DNA from: Pseudarthrobacter chlorophenolicus
GTDB lineage: Bacteria > Actinomycetota > Actinomycetes > Actinomycetales > Micrococcaceae
Direction: 5' to 3'
Assembly (NCBI RefSeq): GCF_000962805.1
Contig: NZ_JZTW01000008.1
Span: 1 to 64,000, forward strand
DNA: 64,000 nucleotides
Of this stretch, positions 7,292 through 15,822 are shown in pieces. Every line of letters starts with the position of its first letter. The first letter of the stretch is position 1. The notes under the pieces were generated by a model that did not search any database, was not told the DNA's origin, and saw only the letters and a list, made by a program, of their open reading frames with translations. The position numbers and the translations under genes are program-made.

Positions 7292-8694
7292 GCCGGCAAC
7301 GGCTGGCCCAGCTCCCAGACGTCTGCCGTAGCACCGGCAGGAAGCAGCAGCTGCCATTTCTCCCCCGCCGCCGGGTACGCGCGGAGGGTGGTGGCCACGG
7401 CTCCGGTGCGGTAGACCTCCACCAGTGAGGCGTCCACGAAGAGCCGCAGTTCCTCCCCGTCCGCAAGGGGGCCGCTGAAGACGGTCTGCTGGCCGTCCCC
7501 GCCCACCAGCAGGAGTTCGACGACGGCGTCCCCTGCACCTGCATCCTGCACGCCGGAGGCGCGGGTCACCACAGCCTCCGCGAACGGCGGCAGCTCCACG
7601 CCACCTTCGGCTGAGCGGGCCACCGGGTCACCGCGGTAGGCCTCGATTTCCGGGGCAGGGGCAACCGCCAGCGTCCCGTCCACCACGGACAGCTCCCGCG
7701 GGAAGGTGAGCACCCCGGACCAGCCTGCGGCGTCGATCTCTTCCTGGCTGCGGCCACGGCGCCCGTCCCTGCCCGGGCCTTCGTTGGCCCAGCCCCACAG
7801 CAGGGCGCGGTCTTCGAGGGCAACAACCTGCGGCGCATAGAAGTCGCGGCCCAGGTCCGACTTGCCCCCGTTGCGGGGCGTGAACACCGGGAGCCCGGTG
7901 GCGGGGTCCTCGGTGAGCGAGCCGATCAGGTGGCCCACCCCGTTGGCGTGCTCGTGCGCGTCGCCGGAGAGCCACAGCGAGAACATCGCCACCCAGGTGT
8001 CTTCCGCGCCGGAAGCGTCCGGGACCCGGACCAGCTGCGGGCACTCCCAGATCTCGGCCGGCGTGAACTGTGCTGCCACGGGATCCGCGGACGTGAGCCA
8101 CACGCCCTGGTACTTCCAGTCGGACAGGTCCTCTACCGTGTAGAGGAGGAGCGCGGCGTGTCCGTTGGCCAGCCCGGCGCCCTGCATGGCGTAGCGCTTG
8201 CCGTTGAAACGGAAGATGAAGGGGTCGCGCACCGCGGTGACGTCCCCGCCGTCGGGCATCCGTGCCGCAACGTGACCGGTCTGGTCCCAGTCCACCAGGT
8301 CCTGCGAACCGCGGGCGATGACCACCTCGGAGTGGCCGCCGTCGCTGCGGACACCGGAATATGCGGCGGTGGGGACACCGGCGTCGTCCGTCACCACGCC
8401 CGTCCAGCAGCCGTACTCATCCGGCCCGCCGGGCTGGGGGCGCAGCGCCACGGGGTGTTCTTCCCAGCGCACCAAATCCGCGGAGCTGACGTGCCCCCAG
8501 GCGATCCTGTGGTGCCGGGCGGAGTCCGGGTTGTACTGGAAGAACACGTGGTGGCGGCCGTTGATGAAGCTGATGCCGTTGGGATCGTTGATCCAGCCCT
8601 GCGCCGGGCGCGGGTGGAACCGCGGGAAAGCGGGATCGGGATGGGCAGCGGCGACGTCGTCGAAGGAGATGGCGGCGAGGTCCGGGGTGGGCAT
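7288..8694 (-). CDS. GH32 beta-fructosidase (sucrose/fructan hydrolase)
   Basis: A 468-residue glycoside hydrolase family 32 enzyme that cleaves beta-fructosidic bonds in sucrose or fructo-oligosaccharides. All three catalytic motifs are present: WINDPNG with the nucleophile Asp37, VRDP with Asp157, and ECPQ with acid/base Glu217. The beta-propeller is followed by a C-terminal beta-sandwich (about 345-468). No signal peptide, so hydrolysis is cytoplasmic after import by the adjacent ABC transporter. ATG 8694 is chosen for its GAAAGG site; an upstream TTG at 8709 is less likely. It is the last gene of a four-gene operon. Confidence 0.93.
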   Translation of the reverse strand: MPTPDLAAISFDDVAAAHPDPAFPRFHPRPAQGWINDPNGISFINGRHHVFFQYNPDSARHHRIAWGHVSSADLVRWEEHPVALRPQPGGPDEYGCWTGVVTDDAGVPTAAYSGVRSDGGHSEVVIARGSQDLVDWDQTGHVAARMPDGGDVTAVRDPFIFRFNGKRYAMQGAGLANGHAALLLYTVEDLSDWKYQGVWLTSADPVAAQFTPAEIWECPQLVRVPDASGAEDTWVAMFSLWLSGDAHEHANGVGHLIGSLTEDPATGLPVFTPRNGGKSDLGRDFYAPQVVALEDRALLWGWANEGPGRDGRRGRSQEEIDAAGWSGVLTFPRELSVVDGTLAVAPAPEIEAYRGDPVARSAEGGVELPPFAEAVVTRASGVQDAGAGDAVVELLLVGGDGQQTVFSGPLADGEELRLFVDASLVEVYRTGAVATTLRAYPAAGEKWQLLLPAGATADVWELGQPLPA

Positions 8695-8727
8695 GGTGGA
8701 GCCTTTCAAGGTGGAGGAAGGAAGAAG

Positions 8728-9633
8728 TTACTTGCCCGTGCCGGCGGTGAGGCCGGCCTGGAGGGCGCGCTGGCCGAACATGAAGACCACCAGCGCCGGG
8801 ATCATGGACAGGACCACGCCGGCCAGGACCACCGAGATGCTGCCGGTGCCCAGGTTGCCCTGGAGCGAGACGAGGCCCAGCGGAAGCGTGAAGTTCTGTT
8901 CGGAGATGGTGAGGATGAGGGGCCGGAAGAACTCGTTCCAGTGGAAGTTGAACGCCAGGATCCCCACGATCGCCATGCCGGGCATGGCCAGCGGGGCGTA
9001 GACCGAGCGGAAGGTCCGCCAGGGTGAGGCACCGTCGATCGAGGCGGCCTCGGCCAGCTCCGTGGGTAGTCCCAGGAAGTACTGCCGCATGAGGAAGGTG
9101 CCGAACGCCGTCGGGATGGCCGGCAGGATCAGCGCCAGGAGGGTATCGGACAGGCCCATCCCGCGGATCAGCATGAAGACGGGCACGATGGTCACCTGCA
9201 CCGGCACCATCATGGTGGCCAGGACGATGGAGAACAATGCGCCGCGGCCACGGAATTTGAGGTGGGCGAACGCGTAGCCGGCCAGCGCCGCCGAAACCAT
9301 CTGGCCCACGGCGATCAGGCCGGTGACCAGGGCGCTGTTGAGGACCAGGAGGAAGATGTTCAGCTGCTGGAACACCTGGCCGTAGGACGTGAAGTCAGGG
9401 TTCCAGGGGATGAACGACGGCGGCAGCTTGAAGGATTCCGACGGCGAACGCAGCGACGTGGACAGCGTCCACAGCACCGGGCCCAGGGTCAGGGCTGCCG
9501 CGATCAGCAGCAGGATCACGCGGAGGGCAGTGTTCCAGCTGAACCTGCGCCGGTTGGTGCGGACGGCGGGCAGGCCCGCGGAAAGCCGGGGCGTGGGCCC
9601 GGAGGCCAGGCCGTGCTCAGTGGTGGTGGTCAT
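8728..9633 (-). CDS. Carbohydrate ABC transporter permease (MalG type)
   Basis: A 301-residue inner-membrane permease with about six hydrophobic segments and the cytoplasmic EAA loop (EAASIDGASPWRTFRSVYAPLAMPG, residues ~192-216) that docks an ATPase. It pairs with the MalF-type permease 8 bp upstream and the solute-binding protein. No ATP-binding gene is in the operon, so a shared MsiK-like ATPase elsewhere is expected, as in many actinobacterial sugar importers. The substrate is probably a fructoside, judging from the GH32 gene. Confidence 0.93.
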   Translation of the reverse strand: MTTTTEHGLASGPTPRLSAGLPAVRTNRRRFSWNTALRVILLLIAAALTLGPVLWTLSTSLRSPSESFKLPPSFIPWNPDFTSYGQVFQQLNIFLLVLNSALVTGLIAVGQMVSAALAGYAFAHLKFRGRGALFSIVLATMMVPVQVTIVPVFMLIRGMGLSDTLLALILPAIPTAFGTFLMRQYFLGLPTELAEAASIDGASPWRTFRSVYAPLAMPGMAIVGILAFNFHWNEFFRPLILTISEQNFTLPLGLVSLQGNLGTGSISVVLAGVVLSMIPALVVFMFGQRALQAGLTAGTGK

Positions 9634-9641
9634 GGCTGGCC

Positions 9642-10607
9642 TTACTGGTAGAAGACGAATCGTTTGCTGAGCCGGAACTGCGCGGCCGTGATGGCCATGA
9701 TGATCAGGGTGAGCAGCACGCCGATGGCGGATGCCTGGCCGAATTCAAGCCGCTGGAAGGCCGATTCGAAGATCACCATGACGGCGGTGCGGGTGGAGTC
9801 GCCCGGGCCGCCGCGGGTCAGGACGTACGGCTGGTCGAACACCTGGAGGGCGCTGATGATGGCCATCACGGACGCCACCAGCGTGGTGGGGCTGAGCAGC
9901 GGAAGCGTCACGTGCAGGTGCTTGCGCCAGCCGGTGGCGCCATCGATCGATGCCGCCTCATAGGTCTCCACCGGAATGGAAGCGAGGCCGCCGATGAACA
10001 ACAGGAACGAGAACCCGAAGTTCTGCCACACGTAGACCAGGATGACGACGGCGGCGGACCCGCCGGGGGTGGTCAACCACGGGACCGCGGGGATGCCCAC
10101 CAGCGACAGCAGCCAGTTGACCACGCCGAACTGTTCGTTGAAGAGGTACCGCATGAAGATGGACACGGACGCCGCGGAGAGGATCAGCGGGAAGAAGAAG
10201 GCGGAGCGGAAGAACACCCGCAACCAGGCCGGCATCTTCTCCTGCACCATGATGGCCAGGGCAAGGGCCAGCCCCAGTTGCAGGGCCACGGCCACCACCA
10301 CGAACACGATGGTGTTCAGGAACGACACCCTGACGGTGGGGTCCTGCACTACTTCGGCGAAATTGTTGAAGCCCACGAAGGACGGAGCCGAGATGATGTC
10401 CCAGCGGAAAAAGGCAAGGACCACGGACGCCACGATGGGTATCAGCGTGAACAGGCCCATGCCCAGGATGGTAGGGGCCAGGAAGACCCACGCGAGCCAG
10501 CGCTGGCTGTGGCGGCCGGTGCCGGTCTTCCTGTTCCGCGCCGGCGTGGGCCTGTCCGGCCTGGCTGCCTGCCGCGGCCTTTCCTGCGGCGGGATGGTGG
10601 TGCTCAT
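9642..10607 (-). CDS. Carbohydrate ABC transporter permease (MalF type)
   Basis: A 321-residue polytopic permease. A basic Pro/Arg-rich N-terminus precedes about six membrane segments, and the EAA loop reads EAASIDGATGWRKHLHVTLPLLSPT. Its ATG overlaps the stop of the solute-binding gene by 4 bp, so it is translationally coupled. With the MalG-type protein it forms the membrane channel of the CUT1-type importer of this operon. Confidence 0.93.
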   Translation of the reverse strand: MSTTIPPQERPRQAARPDRPTPARNRKTGTGRHSQRWLAWVFLAPTILGMGLFTLIPIVASVVLAFFRWDIISAPSFVGFNNFAEVVQDPTVRVSFLNTIVFVVVAVALQLGLALALAIMVQEKMPAWLRVFFRSAFFFPLILSAASVSIFMRYLFNEQFGVVNWLLSLVGIPAVPWLTTPGGSAAVVILVYVWQNFGFSFLLFIGGLASIPVETYEAASIDGATGWRKHLHVTLPLLSPTTLVASVMAIISALQVFDQPYVLTRGGPGDSTRTAVMVIFESAFQRLEFGQASAIGVLLTLIIMAITAAQFRLSKRFVFYQ

Positions 10608-12025
10608 GGCTGCCTCCTCAAGGCAATTTCAAGGTCCCGCTGCATCGATGCAAGGGCCTGCTTGAGCTGCTGTTCGTCGCCGCTGACGGCGAGTGAGACG
10701 TTCTTCATCAGGGCCGTTTCGACCGCGGCCTGCTGGGGCGGCGCCGGGATGGGGCCGGTGGTGGGGAACCTGTCCAGGGTGTCGTAGAAGACCTTCCAGT
10801 GTGCGGGACCCTTGCTGGCGTAGAGCTTCTCGTTGACCATGGAGCGGCGGGCCGGCGTGGTGGCAGGGTTGGGGAAGATCAGTTCCATTGCCTCGCGGCT
10901 GGAGCTGAACTTGATCCATTCCCAGGCGGCGTCCTTGTCCTTGGCGGTCTTCATCATGGCGTATCCGGCGGTGCCGAACTGGTGCCGCTGTGTCTTCCAG
11001 CGCGGGAAGAACTGGACGTCGAAGCCGTCTTCGGCCATTCCTGCCTCGTGCAGGCCCTGCACCCAGTAGCCGCCGGCAGGGGTGGTGCCGATCCGGTTGG
11101 AGGCGAACAGGCCCACCAGGGAGTTGCCGCCGCCCTCTTCGGGGCGGACGCCGAGCCCGTCCTTGACCAGGCCGCGGAGGTAGTCGAAGGACTCGAAGAC
11201 GCGGTCATCGTTGGCGTTGGGTTCCAGCCACTGGTAGCCGCCGGAGCGGAGGCTGCGGGAGGGGTCGCTGGCGTAGAAACCGTCCCAGAGCCAGTCCCCG
11301 CCGGTGGACCTGGTCTCCTTGAGGAAGCTGGTGTCATTGGCGTACAGCCACGGCACCACTCCGCCGAAGAGCCGGTTGGTCCAGTAATACGGGGTGAAGT
11401 CGGAAGGCCGGGCCTTCTTCATCGCCGCCAGGCTGCTGCGGAAATCGAGGTGCGACCAGTCATCCGCCGGCCGGTCGAGGCCGGCCGCCGCAAACGCGGT
11501 GGTGTTGTAGTACATGTTAGCCGCGTTCCAGTCCATCGGGAGCTGGTAGAGGCTGCCCTTGTACATGAACGCTTCCACCAGGCTGGGGTGGACATCGCTG
11601 AAGAACTCCCGCATGTCCGCGGCGTCGCGGCGGATGTAGTCGTCCAGCGGATGGGCCAGCTTCTCGGCGAAGAGCTGGGCGCCTTCCGTGGCCACGTACA
11701 CCACGTCCGGCGGGGTGCCGGCAGCCACCATGGTGAGGATCTTGGTGAAGAAATCCTTCCAGTCCACTGCCTGGATGGCTTGGACTTTCACCTTGATATC
11801 CGGGTGGATGCGGCTGAAGGCGTCGATGGCACGCTGGCGGGCGGCGGCGTCCGCTGCGGTGCCCAGGATGGCGATGCTGAGGCTGTTGTCCCCGCGGCCG
11901 GGAATGTCCGTCCCGGAGAGCCGCGGCCACGACGCCACGGATGCTCCGATGATTCCTACGCCCAGGGCACCAAGGGCGGTGCGGCGGGTGATCTGCCGCA
12001 ACTGCCCGTTTATGGCTCCGGTCAT
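10604..12025 (-). CDS. Extracellular sugar-binding protein of ABC importer
   Basis: A 473-residue family 1 solute-binding protein. The N-terminus carries a twin-arginine-type signal (ITRRTALGALGVGIIGAS) without a clear lipobox Cys, so the protein is exported, possibly by Tat. The mature part has the MalE-like pattern (AIDAFSRIHPDIKVKVQAI; WEWIKFSSSREAMELIF). ATG 12025 follows AGGAAGGAA. It heads the operon SBP-MalF-MalG-GH32, and its promoter region contains two LacI-type operators. Confidence 0.9.
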   Translation of the reverse strand: MTGAINGQLRQITRRTALGALGVGIIGASVASWPRLSGTDIPGRGDNSLSIAILGTAADAAARQRAIDAFSRIHPDIKVKVQAIQAVDWKDFFTKILTMVAAGTPPDVVYVATEGAQLFAEKLAHPLDDYIRRDAADMREFFSDVHPSLVEAFMYKGSLYQLPMDWNAANMYYNTTAFAAAGLDRPADDWSHLDFRSSLAAMKKARPSDFTPYYWTNRLFGGVVPWLYANDTSFLKETRSTGGDWLWDGFYASDPSRSLRSGGYQWLEPNANDDRVFESFDYLRGLVKDGLGVRPEEGGGNSLVGLFASNRIGTTPAGGYWVQGLHEAGMAEDGFDVQFFPRWKTQRHQFGTAGYAMMKTAKDKDAAWEWIKFSSSREAMELIFPNPATTPARRSMVNEKLYASKGPAHWKVFYDTLDRFPTTGPIPAPPQQAAVETALMKNVSLAVSGDEQQLKQALASMQRDLEIALRRQP

Positions 12026-12037
12026 GTCTAATTCCTT

Positions 12038-12053
12038 CCTAACACGTGTTAGG
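12038..12053. promoter_or_regulatory. LacI-type operator O1 (perfect palindrome)
   Basis: CCTAACACGTGTTAGG is a perfect 16-bp palindrome 13 bp upstream of the solute-binding protein start. It is nearly repeated at 12070-12085 and 6161-6176, which ties it to the LacI regulator. Confidence 0.85.
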
Positions 12054-12069
12054 AACTGTAGACCTGGCA

Positions 12070-12085
12070 CCTAACACGTGTCAAG
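12070..12085. promoter_or_regulatory. LacI-type operator O2
   Basis: CCTAACACGTGTCAAG shares the left arm and centre of O1 but has a degenerate right arm. Its start is 32 bp from that of O1, about three helical turns, which would favour cooperative binding. It lies about 95 bp before the divergent acylase start and could control both directions. Confidence 0.7.
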
Positions 12086-12179
12086 CGTCACAACGTACTT
12101 AGCGCCGGAGGTCATCTTTTGGGCAGACCCGGCTGGAGCCGTACCCTACTTAGGATTACCTAAGAAGAAGGACCATGCC

Positions 12180-14276
12180 GTGCCAGTGACCTACCGCGAC
12201 CCCTGGGGCGTCCCGCACCTTCGCGCCGGCACCGCCGAGGAACTGGCGTTCCTGCAAGGCAGCAACGCCGCGGCCGACCGTTCCTGGCAGATCGAGATGG
12301 AGCGCTGGCGGTCCGAAGGCCGGACGGCAGAGCACCTGGGCGACGACGGGCTGCTGTGGGACAGGTTCGCCCGCCAGGCCAGGATCGATGACACTGCCCG
12401 CCGCTGCTTCGACAACCTGGACGGGGAGACCCGGCGCTGGGTCACGGCTTACGTGGACGGCGTCAACGACGCGCTGGCCCGCGGACGCCGGCGGGCGCAG
12501 GAGTTCCGGGAAACCGGTACCGAACCCGGGCCGTGGGAGCCGTGGACCCCGCTGGGCGTCTTCCTGGTCCACCACATCCTGTTCAGCACCTTCCCCAACA
12601 AGCTCTGGCGCGACCATGTGGCCCACACCCTCGGACCGGACGCGGTGGGCCTCTTCAGCATCGAGGCGCCGGTCTGGGCCGGCAGCAACGCCTGGGCGGT
12701 CTCCGGGAGCCTGGCTAACGGCGGTTCTCCCCTGCTGGCCGGCGACCCCCACCGGCTCATGGAGCTGCCCGGCGTGTACCAGCAGGTGCGGCTAGCCTGC
12801 CCCGAGTTCGACGCCGTGGGGCTGGCTTTTCCCGGCGTCCCCGGGCTGCCGCACTTCGGCCACGCCGGCGCCGCAGCGTGGGCGGTCACCAACGCCATGG
12901 CTGACTACCAGGACCTCTACCGCGAGCAGTTACGCCGCGACGGCGGGACCCTGCAGGCTCTCGGCCCCGACGGCTGGGAGCCGGTGGTTGCGGACCACGA
13001 GGAGCAGATCCGGGTACGCGGCGGCAACACCGAGGCGGTCCAGGTTGTGGAGACCGTGCGCGGGCCCGTGATCACCAGCGGGTACGACGGCGGCACGCTG
13101 AGCCTGCGGATGCCCTCACGGGTGGGCGGGCGGCTGGGTTTCGAGGCCCTCCTGCCGCTGCTGCGGAGCCGGTCCGCTGCGGATGTCGAGGCGGCGTTTG
13201 GCGCCTGGGTGGAGCCGGTCAACTGTGTCCTGGCCGCCGATTCAGGCGGTGCCGTCCGGCAGTTCGTGGCGGGGGCCGTTCCCCAAAGAAGCCACGAGAA
13301 CCGGGTGCGTCCGGTCCCGGCGGACTCGGGCGGGCACCAGTGGACCGGCGGCTGGGTGGCGCTGCCGGCCTCGGACGTGGAAACGCTGGCGGTCAATGCC
13401 AACGACCGTGCGTCCGGCGGCGGCGATCTGACCGGCCTGGAGTTTGCCCCCGCGCACAGGGCCGAGCGGATCCGCGCGCTGCTGGAGCAAGCAGGGAGCG
13501 GCCTCGATGCCGGCAGCATGCAGCGCATCCACATGGACAGCAGGCTCGGGTCCTGGCCCGCGCTGAAAGCGGTGCTGGAGCGGCGCGGGACCGGTGCTCC
13601 CCTGTCGCAGGCTGCGGCGGACCTACGCCGCGCGCTGCTCCGCTGGGACGGTGACATGCGGGCGGACAGTTCCCTGGCAGCTTCCTTTGCCGCTTGGCGC
13701 TCGGCATTCGTCCGCGCCCTGGCCTCCGCTCCCCTGCTGGCTCCGCTGGCCCGGCCCGCGGGCCACTCGCCGCTGTTCAGTCCCTGGCTGGACCCGGTGT
13801 CCAGGGTGGGTTTTGCGCTGGAGACCATCGTGGCGAAGGGCGACGCCGCCGGCCTGGACGTGGCAGCAGCGGCCACCGAAGCGCTTGAGGCGGCGGCAGC
13901 GTCGCCGTCGTCCGCGGACTGGGGCGCAACCCACACCGTGCTGCCGCTGCACGCGTTGGCGGACCACCCGTCCGCCGGTGCGAAGGCACCGCGTATCCCC
14001 ATGACCCCGCTGTCCGGTGACACGGGCTGTGTGCTGTCCACCGAAAGCCTGCCCGGGGTCACCGACGCGTCCTTCCGGGGCCCCGTGGCCCGTTACGTGT
14101 GGGACCTGGCGGACCGGTCCAGGAGCCGGTGGGTGGTTCCGTTCGGAACATCGGGCCATCCCGGCGACGCGAACTTCCTGAGCCAGCGGCCGGTTTGGGC
14201 CGCCGGCGAACTACTGCCGGTTATCACGGACTGGGACCAGCTGAGCCGCGAGAACTATGACGAAGGAGAACCGTGA
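12180..14276 (+). CDS. Penicillin acylase family (Ntn-hydrolase) amidase
   Basis: A 698-residue penicillin G acylase/AHL acylase family protein. These are Ntn hydrolases, self-cleaved so that an N-terminal Ser becomes the nucleophile that hydrolyses amides. The cleavage region is visible as WAGSNAWAVSGS with Ser169, followed by GGSPLLAGDPH. No signal peptide is seen, unlike most periplasmic members, so a cytoplasmic amidase is likely. GTG 12180 is chosen for AGAAGGA about 8 bp upstream; an earlier GTG (12078) would lie within operator O2. It is coupled to the acyltransferase gene. The substrate is unknown. Confidence 0.85.
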   Translation: MPVTYRDPWGVPHLRAGTAEELAFLQGSNAAADRSWQIEMERWRSEGRTAEHLGDDGLLWDRFARQARIDDTARRCFDNLDGETRRWVTAYVDGVNDALARGRRRAQEFRETGTEPGPWEPWTPLGVFLVHHILFSTFPNKLWRDHVAHTLGPDAVGLFSIEAPVWAGSNAWAVSGSLANGGSPLLAGDPHRLMELPGVYQQVRLACPEFDAVGLAFPGVPGLPHFGHAGAAAWAVTNAMADYQDLYREQLRRDGGTLQALGPDGWEPVVADHEEQIRVRGGNTEAVQVVETVRGPVITSGYDGGTLSLRMPSRVGGRLGFEALLPLLRSRSAADVEAAFGAWVEPVNCVLAADSGGAVRQFVAGAVPQRSHENRVRPVPADSGGHQWTGGWVALPASDVETLAVNANDRASGGGDLTGLEFAPAHRAERIRALLEQAGSGLDAGSMQRIHMDSRLGSWPALKAVLERRGTGAPLSQAAADLRRALLRWDGDMRADSSLAASFAAWRSAFVRALASAPLLAPLARPAGHSPLFSPWLDPVSRVGFALETIVAKGDAAGLDVAAAATEALEAAAASPSSADWGATHTVLPLHALADHPSAGAKAPRIPMTPLSGDTGCVLSTESLPGVTDASFRGPVARYVWDLADRSRSRWVVPFGTSGHPGDANFLSQRPVWAAGELLPVITDWDQLSRENYDEGEP

Positions 14277-14887
14277 TGGGCGCTGACGCTTCAGGCCACA
14301 CCCGCGAGGCCGTGTACGGGGAGGAGCTCGAGGGCCTGGGCTTGCTCAGGCTGTTCCGGCTGGCACCGGAGGACGACGCGGACCTACTTCACAGCTGGGT
14401 GCGCGAGGAGCGCGCGAGGTTCTGGGGCATGAACGGCTGGAGCCGCGACGAGGTCCGGGACGTATACGCCTTCCTGGACAGCCTGGACACCCACCACGGC
14501 TACCTGATGGTTGTGGACGGTGAGCCTGCTGGCATCTTCCAGACCTACGAGCCGCAGCACGATCCGGTGGGCGAGGCCTACCCGGCGCTGCCGACGGACG
14601 CGGGGATCCACCTGTTCCTGGCGCCCACCGGGACGCCGGTACCCAACTACACGCCAAGGGTCATGGAAGGCCTGGTCCGGTTCGTGCTCTCGGATCCGGC
14701 CAAGGACCGGGTGGTGGCCGAGCCGGACGCCCGGAACGGAAAGGCCATCAGGCGGATGGAGGGTTTCGGATTCGAACGCGGCCCCATTGTGCAGCTGGCC
14801 GAGAAGGAGGCCCAGCTGATGTTCCTGGGCCGGGCGGCATTCCAGGCACGGACCGCCGGCCGGGACGAGGTCCGGCCCGGCCTCTAG
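14276..14887 (+). CDS. GNAT acyltransferase, MbtK/IucB siderophore type
   Basis: A 203-residue GNAT-fold acyltransferase. The pattern LFRLAPEDDADLLHSWVREERARFWGM followed by GIHLFLAP and VVAEPDARNGKAIRRMEGFGF is characteristic of the lysine N-acyltransferase branch (MbtK, IucB, AlcB) that acylates hydroxylated side chains in siderophores. ATG 14276 (TGATG overlap with the acylase stop) follows GAAGGAGAA; GTG 14273 is an alternative. No siderophore synthetase is nearby. An acyltransferase coupled to an amidase suggests opposing acylation/deacylation of one compound, which is inference. The stop overlaps the convergent lipoprotein gene. Confidence 0.8.
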   Translation: MGADASGHTREAVYGEELEGLGLLRLFRLAPEDDADLLHSWVREERARFWGMNGWSRDEVRDVYAFLDSLDTHHGYLMVVDGEPAGIFQTYEPQHDPVGEAYPALPTDAGIHLFLAPTGTPVPNYTPRVMEGLVRFVLSDPAKDRVVAEPDARNGKAIRRMEGFGFERGPIVQLAEKEAQLMFLGRAAFQARTAGRDEVRPGL

Positions 14888-15633
14888 CCTGCCGGGCGGA
14901 GCGAGGTGATCATCCGCCGGATGTTCTGGTATTCGGTGGTGTCCATGTACTTGCGGGCCTGTTCCAGGTACGGAAGGTTTTCAGCGCCCGGAGTGGTGTT
15001 GTTCTCCGGATTGTAGAAGGCGCCGAACATCGCGGCCGTAGGCGGCCAGGTGAAGAACTGGAAGATGGGGCAGGCCAGGTCACCGGCGGGTGCTGCTGAA
15101 ACGGTAATGCCGTAAGCCGCCGCCGGGGTGTTGGCAGGGCCGGGGGTGCCGGAATTGCCGCGGGTTTCAAACACGAACCGCGGGACTGTTCCGGCCTGGG
15201 CCAGGGCAGGGAGCTGCTGGGACTCAAATTCGGTGAACGGGTACTTTTCCGTACAGGTGGAGCCGGTGGCCATGTTGGTCCGCAGCGTCGCCAGCGGCTT
15301 ACCGGACTCGTTGGTGACCTCGGCGAAGGCCCCGCCACCGTCGGGCAGCTCCCCGGCGGGATCCCTGATGCTCCAGTTGGCGGGGTGGTCGAACGCCAGC
15401 TGCCCGTCCGCCGTCGTAAACGTTGCCCAGGGCTTTGCGGTGCCGGTGGTCATTGCGGTGCCGGTGGGCGCAGGCTCCGGTGGCGTGCCGGTCCCATCCG
15501 GCGGAACGGTGGTGACAGGAACGGATCCTGGCACCGTGGCCGTGGCCACCGGCGGGCTGGCCTGCTGTCCGCAACCGGCTGCGGCCAGGACGGCCAGGAC
15601 CAGGACGGGAAGCAGCCGGTGGAACGTTTTCAT
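14884..15633 (-). CDS. Putative secreted lipoprotein
   Basis: A 249-residue lipoprotein of unknown function. The signal sequence ends in the lipobox LAAAGC (Cys about residue 21). A Pro/Thr-rich linker follows (to about 65), then a soluble domain starting WATFTTADGQLAFDHPANWSI that resembles domains of other actinobacterial lipoproteins with a P-x-W-x-I/V motif. ATG 15633 follows GGGAGGG. It converges on and overlaps the acyltransferase stop by 2 bp. Confidence 0.75.
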   Translation of the reverse strand: MKTFHRLLPVLVLAVLAAAGCGQQASPPVATATVPGSVPVTTVPPDGTGTPPEPAPTGTAMTTGTAKPWATFTTADGQLAFDHPANWSIRDPAGELPDGGGAFAEVTNESGKPLATLRTNMATGSTCTEKYPFTEFESQQLPALAQAGTVPRFVFETRGNSGTPGPANTPAAAYGITVSAAPAGDLACPIFQFFTWPPTAAMFGAFYNPENNTTPGAENLPYLEQARKYMDTTEYQNIRRMITSLRPAG

Positions 15634-15774
15634 GACACCCTCCCGGGCCTCGCAAAATATGTCCTTCAATTGTGGGACGGCTTCCCCGGTTTGCGCCTGG
15701 ATGCGGAGGATTGGAGCCCAACCGTTGTGCCTGGTAACAAGGGGGTCTAAAACCCTGCTGGCGTTAACGCACGA

Positions 15775-15809
15775 ACGGCGGCCGCGCTCCTTCCGGAACG
15801 GGCCGCCGT
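15775..15809 (-). terminator. Probable terminator after alcohol dehydrogenase
   Basis: ACGGCGGCC (15775-15783) pairs with GGCCGCCGT (15801-15809), and the loop can fold further. It lies just beyond the alcohol dehydrogenase stop. There is no clear T-tract, so the call is moderate. Confidence 0.5.
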
Positions 15810-15822
15810 CGTAAGCCATCCG

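Noticed and set aside
7930..9027. Plus-strand open frame (365 codons) across GH32 and MalG genes
   Set aside because: Crosses two real genes on the other strand and encodes biased, domain-free sequence.
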